In this document: piece after piece, positions 36,501 to 47,812 of the stretch | Position numbering within the stretch: position 1 is the stretch's first letter | Layout: each line of letters starts with the position of its first letter | Assembly: GCF_003086295.3 (NCBI RefSeq) | Contig: NC_092051.1 | Coordinates: 15,740,810-15,804,809 of the forward strand | Length of the DNA stretch: 64,000 bases | DNA from: Arachis hypogaea | Lineage: Eukaryota > Streptophyta > Magnoliopsida > Fabales > Fabaceae | Direction of reading: 5' to 3' | The notes under the pieces: generated by a model | Seen by the model: the letters and a program-made list of their open reading frames with translations, nothing else | Told to the model about the DNA's origin: nothing | Database searches by the model: none | Translations under genes and position numbers: made by a program

Positions 36501-36540
36501 ATCTAAGAACCACATATCTTTCTTTTTCTTGGATGCTAGG
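33507..36540 (-). pseudogene. Copia pol: protease, integrase, reverse transcriptase, RNase H (broken)
   Basis: Read on the minus strand: aspartic protease (FLDSGCSRHM, about 36490-36515); the GAG-pre-integrase HHCC region (LWHKRLGHASM, then CDACQMEK); and the integrase core (IVDDYTRFGWVLF, RSDHETEFQN). A stop at 35639-35641 ends the frame; it resumes at 35596 with the integrase tail and RVT_2 domain (WVKAMEEELGELEKN, ARLVAQGY, YQMDVK). A 17-bp tandem duplication at about 34437-34466 breaks the frame. The catalytic YVDDI box lies at about 34270-34290 with an in-frame stop two codons before it. RT thumb and RNase H follow at 33507-34229 (STAEAEYIT). Each enzyme is recognisable but the polyprotein cannot be made. 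Confidence 0.88.
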
Positions 36541-36943
36541 CAATTATGTATAAAATTTCAGGCAACCTTAGGTATCCAAATTAATTTGGATCCTTTGAAG
36601 TTAATCCACCTTGGTTGCCCAAGTGCATTAAAGTCACAAACAACATTGTAAATTTGGTTTCCTACTTTTCTTACAATTAATGCAATGATTTTCTGATGCA
36701 TGTTGCTGAAATTGATTTAAATATTTATGCTAAAAATGATTAAAAAGTTGAGGTTTTTTTATTTTTGAAAAATGATCCTTTCTCATGACAAATTTATTTT
36801 TGCTATTGTTGTTTCTTTTTGCAAGATCATTTGAATCAGAATTTTTGAAAGCATATGTGCTTCTTGAATATGAGGTTTCTTTGTGAAGCTGAGAAATTTT
36901 GAAAACAACCTCATTATTTGAGACAGCCCAGACCCGACTTGTT

Positions 36944-38575
36944 TTATATAGGTTCAGTTCTTGAATGTAATGCAGTTTCATCAGAATAAGATTTTTTAAA
37001 TTCCTCTTCATAGGTGGGAGCATGTCCCAAACCAGAGTTGTTGATGATAGATTTTGTTTTTGAAAAAAAGGCCATGAATTTTGTAGGAGAACTATCAAAA
37101 CCTGCATTATCTTTTGTTATATATGCTAAACCAGATTTTTCAAATAATGGTATTTGATTTGCAAGTAATTTGTCTAAGTTGCTAGAACTTTGCGCAAATT
37201 TTACTAAATCACTATTCAATCTTTTAATCATTTCATTTAATCTTTCATTTTCAGCAATAAGCTCTTGAGAAGGATCCTCAATGTGGTTTCCTTTTAGTTT
37301 CTCAAGTTCAGATTTCAAAAATCTATTTTCTTCAATAATATCCAAAGCACATTCGGTTTTCTTTACCTTTTCTTTTAGAAAATCATTTTCAGCTTTCAGA
37401 ATTTCTTTTTCGGATTTACATTTATTGTATTTTTCCAGTAGTTTTGCTGAATTTAGTGTGAGATCATCAATTATAATATGTAAATCATCTATGGACAGGT
37501 CATAGTAGTTTACCTCATCAAGTTGATCATCACCAGCCATAAAGCAGATTTGAGCTTCACATTCGGAGTCTTCTTCCTCATCAGAATCATTCTCAAGGTC
37601 TTCACAAGATGCCATGAGCACTCTCTTCTTTTCTTTCTTTCTTTTTTCCTCCTTCTTGTGTTTCGGACAGTTGTACTTGAGGTGTCCAGCCTCTTTGCAG
37701 TTGTGACAAATCACTTTGCTCATGTCCTTCTTGTTCTCCTTTGAGCTTGAGCCCTTGTACTTGCCTTTGTTCCTCATTAGCCTTCTAAGTCTCCTAGCTA
37801 GCAAAAAATACAAGTTCATCATCTGAAAACTGTTACTAGACTCACTCTCTTTTGATTCGACTTTTGACTTAAGGGTTATTCCCTTTTTCTTTGAGTCTTG
37901 GTTTGTGTGTGTGGTTTCATAGGCAAGAAGTTTTTTTCTCAGCTCATCATATGTTATGGGGCTTAGGTTGTTACTCTCGGCTAGGACAGTGGCCTTTGTT
38001 TCCCATTCCTTTGTGAGGCTTCTAAGGGTTTTTCTCACTAGTGTTTATTCTATGTGAGTTAAAGCCATAGAATCTAGGATATTTATTATGATTGAGAATC
38101 TCTCAAAAATTTCATCAATACTTTCTCCATCCTTCATGTTGAACATCTCATATTATTTTCGCAGCATATCAATCCTCGTTTCTTTGACTTGCTTGGTGCC
38201 TTCGTGTGTAACCTAGAGTTTCTCCCAGATTTCTTTGGTCGTCTTGCATCTTGACACCTTTCGATACTCCTCAAAGCTGATAGCACAGTGTAGAAGGTTG
38301 ATGGCTTTAGCGTTCAGCTCCACTTTCTTCTTGTCGTCGTCATTCCATTCAGTTTCTTCTTTTAGAGTCACCACTCCATCAACACTTGTCTTTGTTGGAA
38401 TTTTGGGGCCACTAACAACAATTTTCCATATGTTGTAATCGATGGATTGGATGAAGATCCGCATCCTCTCTTTCCAGTAGGCATAGTTCTTCTCGTTGAA
38501 GAAGGGAGGCCTTTTGTTTGACTGGCCTTCTGTTAGAGTGTAGGCAACTGTGGTTGTGCCCAAGTTGTTTGCCAT
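36944..38575 (-). pseudogene. Copia gag, broken
   Basis: The N-terminal part (38213-38575, 120 codons) starts MANNLGTTTVAYTLTEGQSN and contains FNEKNYAYWKERM, the DUF4219/UBN2-type copia gag start. After a gap with stops at 38039-38212, the C-terminal part (36944-38038) has the CCHC zinc knuckle CHNCKEAGHLKYNC at about 37670-37715. A long charged coiled-coil-like region follows, unusually extended as in Sireviruses. The protein would form the particle that packages element RNA. Confidence 0.85.
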
Positions 38576-38618
38576 TGGACCTTTGCTCCAAGCAGTGAAG
38601 CTTGATTCTTGAGACCTT

Positions 38619-38632
38619 GGCTCTAGATACCA
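38619..38632 (-). promoter_or_regulatory. Primer-binding site
   Basis: On the minus strand TGGTATCTAGAGCC lies two bases after the 5' LTR end (ACAACCTTCA). It resembles the initiator-Met tRNA complement TGGTATCAGAGC with one extra base, as in many plant copia elements. Confidence 0.75.
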
Positions 38633-38634
38633 AT

Positions 38635-41600
38635 TGAAGGTTGTAGAAGGCTTAGAGAAGGGGGGTTAAATCTATGGCCCTTTTTTAATTTAATGAATTA
38701 AGTCTTTACTTACAAACTTTTACTTAGAATATGTTTGAACTATGCAGCGGAAACATTATGAGACAATTCTGTTTTGTCTCATAAATATCAAAAAACAGAA
38801 CTTAGAGAAAGAGAAGAAGAATAACACAGGCATGTATCCTGGTTCAGTTGCCTTGTGCAATGCAACCTACATCCAGTCTCCACCACAACAGTGGTGAAAT
38901 TTCCACTATAGTTAAAGTATTACATACACCAATCTTAGGATTCACACAATCCTTTCTCTCTCAAGTTCTAATCTAACTTGATTTAGTTATGCTAATACCT
39001 AAATCTTCACTCTAAGTGCTAACCCAACTTAAAAAGGGGCACCTCACAGGTACAAGACACAAGACATAAGAAACAACCTAAAGAAATCTAAAATAACTCT
39101 AGGCTTTTCTCTCAAGTGTTTCACTCAGCCTTTTATCACTCATAGGCTTTTTTTTTATTCTTCTCTTTTAGCCTTTTACCTTTCAAGAAATTATAGAAAG
39201 ATGTACATTGAAAATGAAATACACACTGTAAAACATGAAGAAGATTGATATAATAACAGCCTCTGTTGCTATAAGTTGAACCGGATTCAGCTGACTCTGA
39301 TTGAGTTCTTCATCTTGGCAGAATGCTTCTTTAACTAGAAAACACTGTCCAAAATTGATGAACTCTACAGAGAAGCTCTTCAAAACAAAACTCTCATAAT
39401 CTGGTTCTCTCTCCTTAGTCTTCAAAAAACAAAAATTTTCCTTTTGTACCTCTTCACAAGTTACTGTATTGGATCTTTCCTTTGTCAACTCCTTGAGCTG
39501 TGTGCTTCACAAGCTTGCCATTTCATTTTTTTTCTATTAACCCCCAAATTAGGGATTTCAAAGCTGGTCTTCTTGCTTGACCGAAGACCTCAGATCATCA
39601 AAGAGCTTGTTTCAATGGTAAATCCAAATCTGAACCCTTGAGCAAGTGCTTTGTCCCTAAGAAATAATTTTAACTTTTGATTCACAGCAGTGATCATCAG
39701 AGAACACTTTCTCCCTTTATCTCAAATTGGAGTTGCAGAAATTTGGAGAAGAAGCAAAGAAAGTAAATTACATGCAAATGGAAATAAATCACCTTTATCT
39801 TCTGATTTAGGTTAGCTACTTTATTTGGATGATTAGACATTAGCTTTTTGCGATTTACCTTTCTCTCTCTCTCTCTCTCTTTCTTTCTGATTATGACCGA
39901 AGCAAGCATGTGAGGTGTGTAACACCCTACCGCACTAAGCTTTACGCTTAAGTCGTAAAACAGAGGTGATGTGGTATTACGACCTCTAAAATAAAATGAG
40001 TACATATAATAGCAGAAGTATTATAATATGCTAGGAGCCTTGAAGAATAGAGGAAGCAAAAATCGCGAAATAAAAGTACAACGCTCAAGGAACGAGTTAA
40101 CCTGCGCACTAAGAAAACTATAACTATTAAACATATGATAACAGAAGTAGGAATAGAGTGCCAAAGATACAAAATAACAAGATCCTAACTCAGTCTGTGA
40201 AGTCAAGACTGGCCGGAGAATATTTACATATATATACATACATATCCAAAACCCAAAAGTACATATACACAATCCGGCCTCTCCATAGACACCTCTAGGA
40301 GGATCAAAAGAACAAGATTTGTGGAGAGAAAACCGAGTACATATATATATACATCATAGCATAACAAAATAGCCCTGTAACCACTCCGCTTCAAGAGTCC
40401 AGACGCCTAACGAGATGTCTCTCGACCTGCATCTGAAAAATAACAACATAGTATGGAATGAGAACCGGAGGTTCTCAGTATGGTAAAGGTGCCACACACA
40501 TAATATATAAGGTCCTGGGAATGCCAGAGGCAATCCTAGAACGCCGACACTCAGATTATAGAGCTTAAAGTATTAAACAGAAGCCATAAAAGGTGGTTTT
40601 CTAAGAATACCTAAACTTGACTTAACTTAACCTTAAATCTAAACCCCATATTGCCGTTCCTCCATACCTCCACTTCCTTCAATATTTCACAGACAGTTAA
40701 GCAGATATAAGCAAGCACAAGAAGGTTACAAATACAGCAGGTAACAATTACACATTTAACATGGCAAATACAGTTAGGCACACCCAACTAATGCACAAGC
40801 AAGTAATTCAAGTAATATGCAGATGATGCATGCCTGTCCTACGGCTGATGAGGCTCATCTGTCGGTTATCCAGCCAACCCGACAAGTCTGAATTGTCCTT
40901 AGACTGTCCCCCAACGTGCATCCCCAAGAGTCTATGCATAGCTTTATCTCAAATAATCAATATTACTCAATGGGGGTAACATTCCCGGGAATTTATATAG
41001 TGCCCGGTCACACTTACGTCGTAGGGTCAACAGAGTATCGAGTTTTCAACCTGGTACACGTGGTGGCAAGCCACGGCACTTAATCCAGGGAACCTCGTAT
41101 CTCAGATCATTAAATTATTCAAGCCATATAAATAATTCAATTATAATTCATCAACATCCACATCATTCTCAATCGTATCTCATTCATCATCATACATCAA
41201 TCATATTCAATCCTTATCTTTCATTATCACAACTCTCATTCCGTCCTTCAATAGTTCCAATTCAAAATATAATTCATTCTTTTCTAAATGAATCAAACTT
41301 AAAACATGCTTATTTTCTTAATAACTCAAAATCAAACCATATAACCTTTGAATCTAAATCTTTTTAAATAATCATATAAACAAAATCTCTAATTTTTATA
41401 AAATTTCGGCAGCATCTCCTCTAGAACTCGAATTTCGCCACCCTTTTTGGGTCCAAACCTGCTTTCTTTTCAATTCAACATACCCTTCCTCATCATCATA
41501 ACAATCACCATAATAAATCTACCTCAGATAAACAATTATACTCATACAATATTCAAATCCAACAACCCAAAATTTAACTAAGAATCATAGTTCACAAATC

Positions 41601-42987
41601 CTAGGCTTTTAACACAAAATACCTCATTATCACAATAACCTCCACAATAGTTATACCTCAAATCAATAATTCACCAAATCATTAGTTAATCAACAAGCAC
41701 CAAACCAACCATGTTCATCAACAATAACATTCAACCATAATTCTCTCCAAATTAACATAACAACATTCACCATCCAAAATTAAAAACTAATTATTCAATA
41801 AACTTCAACCAAATATATTCATCAACAAATTACTAAATATTAAACATACACCTGCATTCCAACTTATCCTATGGTCGTCTAGCCTAAGTTTTCACAGAAC
41901 ATTATATATTAAATGCAAGAAACCTAAACCATACCTTGGCCAATTTCCACGTAACGACCAAAGCTATTTATTCAAAACCAAGACAGCCCCTCAAAACTCA
42001 ACTAATCCGCTTCCTCCAAGTTCCAGTATTCACAATTTCAAGCTCCAATTATTTATTCACAACCTAATACACATTCATGACACTATATATCCAATTTAAT
42101 ACTCAAAGCTCAAATTCAATGAAAATAAAATAGAATTATCGTATCCTCACCTTACCCAAGCTTCACATAAGCAAGAGTGAACGTTTTTCTCAAGCTAATT
42201 GGATCCTAAAACATCAAAAATTAAAGAAATTCAACACCCCTTCTCAAAACTCGAAAATTAGGGGAAATGAGAGGCTGAAGTGGAATAGCAAGTTACCTAT
42301 GAAATTGTTCCGGTAGAAATGTAGAGCTCAACGCGGTGAACGCGTGGCCGCAAACGGTGCGGCGATCGGAGCTCGAACGGAGGAGTTACGGCATACGGAA
42401 GTTAACGGGAGGGTTTGACGTTCTTCTTTTTCTCTCCTCTGTTGCCCTTCGATGCAGCCAAAATGAGGAGAAGAAGAACGTGGCTTTTACTTAAAGGGCT
42501 GGTTTGGTTGGGCCCACGGCCCGGTTTGGGCCCGGTTCAACCGGTTCGGCCCGTTCGGTCCAATCTTGGACCGATTTCTTCGAAATTGGTGTCAAAATTC
42601 TCATTTTGATGAGCTCTATCCTAATTTGATATAATATTCGTGTTTCTAATATTCCTTATTAAAAATTAATTTATTGACTAATTATCTACTAATTTAACCG
42701 GGGTTTACAAGGTGCTTTGGAAGGCTTCAGCTTGATGGAATCTCCTTGGATTTTGGTTGAATAATTTCCATTCAGCACAGCTAACTTCTTTGCATTATTT
42801 TTTTTGGGCTTTGAATGTTAGGAAGCCCACCGAAGATCTTGTTTTTGTTTTTATTCCTTTGGGCTGCTGCAACTTTGATTTTGGCTTGCATCACTTAATC
42901 AAATACAATCAAAGCTAATTGGGTATTTAACCCAATTCATCAATATTTGTCATCATCAATTAAGCTAGTTAATTTCTTAACTCAACA
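38635..42987 (-). repeat. 5' LTR of the copia element, split by a gypsy solo LTR
   Basis: Matches the 3' LTR over 38635-39917 and 42715-42987, about 1556 bp of LTR proper. The interruption at 39918-42709 is flanked by AGGTG duplicates. On the minus strand it begins TGTTGAGTTAA and ends CTTCA. Confidence 0.88.
39918..42709 (+). mobile_element. Solo LTR, Ty3-gypsy type
   Basis: A 2792-bp sequence begins TGTAACACCCTACC and ends GGGGTTTACA (TG...CA with a short inverted end). It is flanked by AGGTG at 39913-39917 and 42710-42714. The other copia LTR shows the uninterrupted site. No gag or pol lies inside and no second LTR was seen, so it is a solo LTR left by recombination. A GC-rich stretch at about 42310-42560 includes cggcccggtttgggcccggttcaaccgg-like motifs. 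The gypsy assignment rests on length and terminal sequence only. Confidence 0.82.
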
Positions 42988-42992
42988 ATATT

Positions 42993-45062
42993 AATATGAT
43001 ACAGTGCAGAATGACTAATGCTGAAATCAAGGATGCTGTTTTTAAGATAGGGAGTTTGAAAGCCCCTGATTTTGATGGTATTCATGCCATTTTCTATCAA
43101 AGCCAATAGGATAAGGTTGGTACCGATTTATGTAATCTGGTTAAAATTATTTTCTTTAATCTGGAGCAGGTTAAAAATGTAAATGAGGCTCTCATCACGC
43201 TCATCCCCAAGGTGGAGCCAGTTTTAAATCCGAAGCAAATGCACCCCATTAGTTTATGTAATGTCTCCTATAAAGTGGTAAGCAAGATCATATCTATCCG
43301 TTTGAGAAGAATTATGAAGAAGCTAATTAGACCGACCCAGTGCAGTTTTGTTCCAAGGAGACAGAGTTTGGATAATATCATTGTTGCTCAGAAAGTCATT
43401 CACTCTATGAGAAATAAAAAATGGGGCAAAAGGGTGGATGGCTATCAAGGTTGACTTGGAAAAAGTGTATGACAGATTGAAGGGGAGTTTCATTAAAGAT
43501 ACGTTGGTTGATATCAGTCTCCCTTCTCATGTGATTGACTTGGTCTGTTCTTGCATCTCGACCACCAGAATGAGATTGCTTTGGAATGGGGAGGTCCTAC
43601 ACAAATTCCTTCCTTTGAGAGGTATTCGTCAAGGAGACCTACTCTCGCCCTACATCTTAATTCTCTATCTAGAACATTTGTCCCATCTTATTCAAGCTGC
43701 GGTTGATAACAAGTTCTGGAAACCCATTCGCATTAATAAGGAGAGTCTTGAGCTTTTACACCTCTGCTTTTAAGATGATTTGGTCATGTTTGGCGAAGCT
43801 AACTTGGAGCAGGAAGATATTATCCACAGGGTTCTTGAATTCTTTTGTAATAGTTTCGGTCAGAGAGTTAGCAAGGAGAAAACCAGAGTATTTTTCTCAC
43901 AAAATGTTGGTTACGATGCTAGAGTGGAGATCAGTGAGAAACTGCAATGTGCAAGAACCGAAGATCTTGGGAAATGCTTAGGGGCCCTCATTATTCATTC
44001 CAGACTCCAGAGTTACTAAAGAAACTTACAAAGAGATTGAAGGCAAGCTTAATCCAAGGCTCAACAACTGGAAAACTTCATCGCTCTTTCTAGCTAAAAG
44101 AATCACCCTGGTGAAAATCATTTCTATCTTCTATTCCTATTTATATTAAGCAAACTGCTATTTTACTTGTATCTACTTATAATTCCATTGATCGTAAATA
44201 CGGGAACTTCATTTGGGGAGAATCGGAGCAATCTAAGAAAGTGCACTGGTGAATTAGAAGACCATCATTAAGCCGAAATCTGCTGGTGGCTTAGGTCTCA
44301 AACACTTAAAGGATCTTAATCATGCGTACATGACGAAAGCTGGTTGGGGGCTGATTGAGAGAAAAGATTCCGTATAGACAAGAGTCTTAAGAGCGAAATA
44401 CAAGTGTGAAAGTGATATTATTCCCCAAGTGGAGAGAAGAAATGATTCAAACATGTGGAAAGGTATTTGTTCAGCTTGAGAAGATGTGGAAAAGAACACC
44501 ATTTGGCGCATTGGTGACGGTTCTAAGTTTAAGTTTGGACTCATAATTAGATCCCGAATTTGGGAGCACTATGTCACCAAACATAGTAGGTAATTCAAGA
44601 TGACTAATTGAATACTTCATTAATGGATTTTTTGTGTGTTTCAGGTGATGGGGACATAATTAGAAGTGGTGAAAGAGATTTCTAGCCTAGCACCACCTTT
44701 TCCTTGGAAGAATGCTGGCTACAATGCGTGGGCTCCCTTATTGGATGGTTCGTTCAGTTTAAAAACAGCTTATCAATCTATCCAATTAATCAAGGCTCCC
44801 ATGATCGAACTTTCAAGTTAACATAGATGGAGCTGGCGAAAACGGAAAGGATTAGATCGTTTTTATGGTGGTGGGACACAATGCTTTACTGACCAATGTG
44901 GAGCGTAGAAGGAAACACTTAACACAAGCTGTTCCATGTTCAAGATGTGATACTAATGAGGACTGTCCATTTGCTCTTTTCGTTTGGCAATATCTCAAAC
45001 CACAAGACCACATCAAGGATTTCTTCATTGTAAACATTTTGTGTATGCATTATTCAAGATAA
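42993..45062 (+). pseudogene. LINE ORF2, reverse transcriptase and zf-RVT part
   Basis: Directly continues ORF2 after the copia: MTNAEIKDAVFKIGSLKAP, then a stop at about 43108. Next come ITLIPKVEPVLNPKQMHPIS, CNVSYKVVSKIISIRLR and a shift at about 43440, then MAIKVDLEKVYDRL and GIRQGDLLSPYILILYLEHL. The catalytic FADD box appears as F-stop-DDLVMFGEA at about 43765-43795. Thumb and connection sequences run to 44550, and a zf-RVT-like segment lies at about 44860-45010 (HNALLTNVERRRKHL, PCSRCDTNEDCPFALF). At least eight stops or shifts make it a pseudogene. Confidence 0.82.
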
Positions 45063-46067
45063 ATGATTTAATAGTTACGTGATATTTTTTTACCAATATT
45101 AGTGAAATTCTTAAGAAACGGCGAGATATTTCTTATGTGCAATCTTAATGGTATTTATTGGATTAAGTTATTTTTAAAAAAAAACTATCTCTTTTTTTAT
45201 TTTGAAATTATCTAGATTTTTAAAATGACCCCAAAAAATTGTTATATATATTTAAAACTTTCAATTTCTGATTCTTGAAACAGAATTTTGACTCCATACA
45301 CAATTCTTAATTGATATGTTTCATAGTCCGTAATAAGTCAAGTGAAAGATTTTATTATTAATACTTAACTGAATATTTTTGATAATTTATTATTAAAACT
45401 TTATAAAAATTATTTTCAGTAAAATTAAAGATATACTAACCTAAATACTTAAAATTAAGTCAGACTTCTATATTTTAAAAATTAAATAACTATCTAACTA
45501 AATATATAGTCTTTGTACTTAAAAGTTAATAAAATAAATAACTAACTAAATATTGCTTGCAATAATTACATCGGTTCAACTAGGTATCCTTTAAAAATCG
45601 TACAACATTCAGCCTTTTATTACAATAATTAAAAAAATTAAAACAAACACAACTAAAAATTATGAATAGATTTATTGTCTTTTTAAAATTAAATACACAT
45701 TCAAAATACAATCTAAAAAAACTGAAATTTAAAATTTAAATTTTAAATTTTTGTTTCAGATTTAATATATTTAATTATTAATATATTATAATTTAAATAC
45801 ATATCTAAAAATCAAGTTATTCAAAATTCAAAATTTTGATTTTAAAAATATAAAATAAACCTTAAACTATCAAATTATTAATTAAATTCGTACAAAACAC
45901 TCAAAAAAACAGAGAAGTCACGTTTGCGCCATGTCGAAAATTCAGAGGCGCACATAAAAAACTCAGAGGTGCACATCGAGAAGTCATCCTCCGCTGTCGT
46001 TCATCGCTCATCCTCAACGCTGCCTTCCTCCTTTCCGGCACTCATTTACAACGCCGTCTTTTCAATG
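45063..46067. other. AT-rich intergenic DNA with a short GC-rich island
   Basis: No gene found. An A-run at about 45177-45186 could mark the LINE 3' end. About 45900-46060 is GC-rich, with cagaggcgcacat/cagaggtgcacat repeated 33 bp apart; it precedes the 98-bp tandem array. No TIR or TSD was established. Confidence 0.4.
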
Positions 46068-46349
46068 TTTAAATTTAAATTTTAGATTTATGATTTTGGA
46101 TGTGTTTTAAAAATATTTTCTGTATAACATCATAATTTTAGATGTGTTACAATTATTTTTTAATGTTTAAATTTAGATTTTAGATTTATGATTTTGGATG
46201 TGTTTCAAAAATATTTTCTGTATAACTTCATAATTTTAGATGTGTTACAATTATTTTTTAATGTTTAAATTTAAATTTTAGATTTATGATTTTGGATGTG
46301 TTTTAAAAATATTTTTTGTATAACTTAATATTTTAGATGTGTTACAATT
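46068..46349 (+). repeat. 98-bp tandem repeat, about 2.9 copies
   Basis: The unit begins tttaaatttaaattttagat and contains gattttggatgtgttt, attttctgtataac and gatgtgttacaattattt. Copies start at 46068, 46166 and 46264 with few differences. A degenerate further copy lies around 46450-46520. Non-coding. Confidence 0.85.
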
Positions 46350-47195
46350 GAAAAAGAAACTATAATTGAAAATATTTTAGTTTATGTATATAATTATATT
46401 CGACCATTCATAATTGTATTATTAACATTTATATTGTATTATTAAAGTTGACTGATTTTAGATGTGTTTTAAAAATATTTTGTATAAAATATCATACTAT
46501 CAGATGTATTATAATCGAAAAATAACAACATAATTTTAAATTAATTGTTGATTATATACTTTATTTGCAACAACTTTATTAATAAAATTAAATAAGATCA
46601 ACCTTGTTCCAATTAAATCAGCAGAGTGTTTTTATGTTTAAATTAAAATATAATTAAAAATGTTGAACATGATATTTCTTAACAAATTACATAAACACAT
46701 GTGTGGAAAATAATGATACCTTTCACCAATGCAAAATGAGAGAGTGCTTCAGCTGAAAGGTGGTGATGGTCTTCACCAATGAAGACGAGATGGAGAATTC
46801 AGCTGGCAGCGTCCTTTTTGGTTTGGGATTCACTAATGCGTGTGAATATCCCGTAGAATAAGGAATTTAAAAACAGTATGTGTTACGTGAAGTTACGAAA
46901 GTAAAGCAAAGTCACCGTAACCACCAATGAAGTGGGTGGGTTTTAAAATTTAAATTTAAATTAAAATCTAATTATAGATATGTATCTACAAAATAGGAAC
47001 ATGTTACACTACAAAAATAATTAAATATTATTTAAATCTGATTAAAGGCTGATTAATATTATACAACTAGCATTTCCCTAATTACATTTAGTTTTTAATT
47101 TTCGTTGAACCTATTTGACTCTGTCTAGACCAACATTTAGGTTAAAAAGAATATATCCAACACACTTAAGGCGAAAAAGACATGTAGGTGAAGGG
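46350..47195. other. AT-rich intergenic DNA
   Basis: No ORF or bounded element recognised. Around 46730-46930 is a less AT-rich patch (gctgaaaggtggtgatggtc) of unknown origin. Confidence 0.4.
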
Positions 47196-47812
47196 ATTTT
47201 TTTTTAAAATAAAATAAAATAAAAAATTATTTTTTAAAATTTTATTTTTCAACTTTAATTTTTTAAATACGATTTTTTTTTATTTAGAATAAGTTCGTCA
47301 TACCTCCGACAAACTCTATGATCCCACGTATTCCACCCCAATTTTTTCTAAAACTAACGAAACTCAAATTTTTAAGTCATTACCATGGTCTCCAAAAGTA
47401 TATAAGAGTACCCAAAAGTACACGGATAACAAATATGGCTTCCTCAATATTGCTAGCGACAATCCCAACTATTATCATCGTTTCTAGAAATACATAGATA
47501 TACGAAAATAAGTCATATTTAACAAGGATTTTTTTCTATTATAAATTAAAAAACAAACCATTATTTTCCCAATAAAAATATGACTTATTCATGTGTACTT
47601 TTGTGTATTCCTATGTACTCTGTAAAGTTTAAGAATTTGAGTTAGCCATTTTTTTAAAATTTGAAGTGAAGTTCATGGGATCATACCAACTCTATAAAAA
47701 TTATAGAGTTTGTCGGAAGTGCGGCGAACTTGTCCTAAATAAAAATAAAATCGTATTTAAAAAATTAAAATTAAAAATAAGGTTTAAAAAAAATAATTTT
47801 TTTATTTTTTCT
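47196..47812. mobile_element. Long fold-back element (Mutator-type MITE candidate)
   Basis: Two arms of about 160 bp are inverted copies. The left (about 47205-47360) includes TTTTTTAAATACGATTTT and TCCGACAAACTCTAT; the right (about 47650-47810) includes ATAGAGTTTGTCGGA and AAAATCGTATTTAAAAAA. The two copies of the inner sequence, tgatcccacg and tggga tcata, also face each other. The interior repeats a gtacttttgtgtat-type motif in both orientations. No clean target duplication could be assigned, so the boundaries are approximate. Confidence 0.6.

Larger units (their letters stand above)
29163..42987 (-). mobile_element. Sirevirus-type Ty1/copia LTR retrotransposon with an extra 3' ORF
   Basis: Flanking 5-bp repeats ATATT lie at 29158-29162 and 42988-42992. 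The LTRs are 29163-30763 (3' LTR) and 38635-42987 (5' LTR, carrying a 2.8-kb insertion). On the minus strand the order is LTR, primer-binding site, gag, protease-integrase-RT-RNase H, an extra ORF, a polypurine tract, LTR. That order and the proline/serine-rich extra ORF fit the SIRE1/Sirevirus lineage. Every ORF has stops or shifts, so it is defective. The LTRs are visibly diverged, indicating an insertion that is not recent. It interrupts LINE ORF2. Confidence 0.92.
13838..45062 (+). mobile_element. LINE non-LTR retrotransposon, host of the nested insertions
   Basis: LINE coding pieces occur in the correct order on the plus strand: ORF1 at 13838-14040 and 24917-26525, endonuclease at 27909-28300, the inter-domain region to 29157, then reverse transcriptase and zf-RVT-like region at 42993-45062. 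The gaps are exactly the CACTA, hAT and copia elements, each with its own target duplication. The 5' end is placed where homology to the second copy of the flanking block stops (13820-13838). The 3' end is uncertain: coding similarity fades by 45062, an A-run lies at about 45177-45186, and no LINE target duplication was found. Both ORFs carry many stops and shifts, so this is a dead, old copy. Confidence 0.8.

Noticed and set aside
39183..39488. 101-codon minus-strand ORF with a homologue at 29714-30091
   Set aside because: Both copies are in the copia LTRs, so similarity reflects LTR duplication at insertion, not selection. No domain seen.
39918..42709. Two-LTR or TRIM element instead of a solo LTR
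   Set aside because: No internal direct repeat, primer-binding site or polypurine tract was seen between the TG and CA ends.
45177..45186. A-run as LINE poly(A) tail with target duplication
   Set aside because: No sequence after it repeats the 5' junction near 13820-13838, so the LINE 3' end cannot be fixed here.
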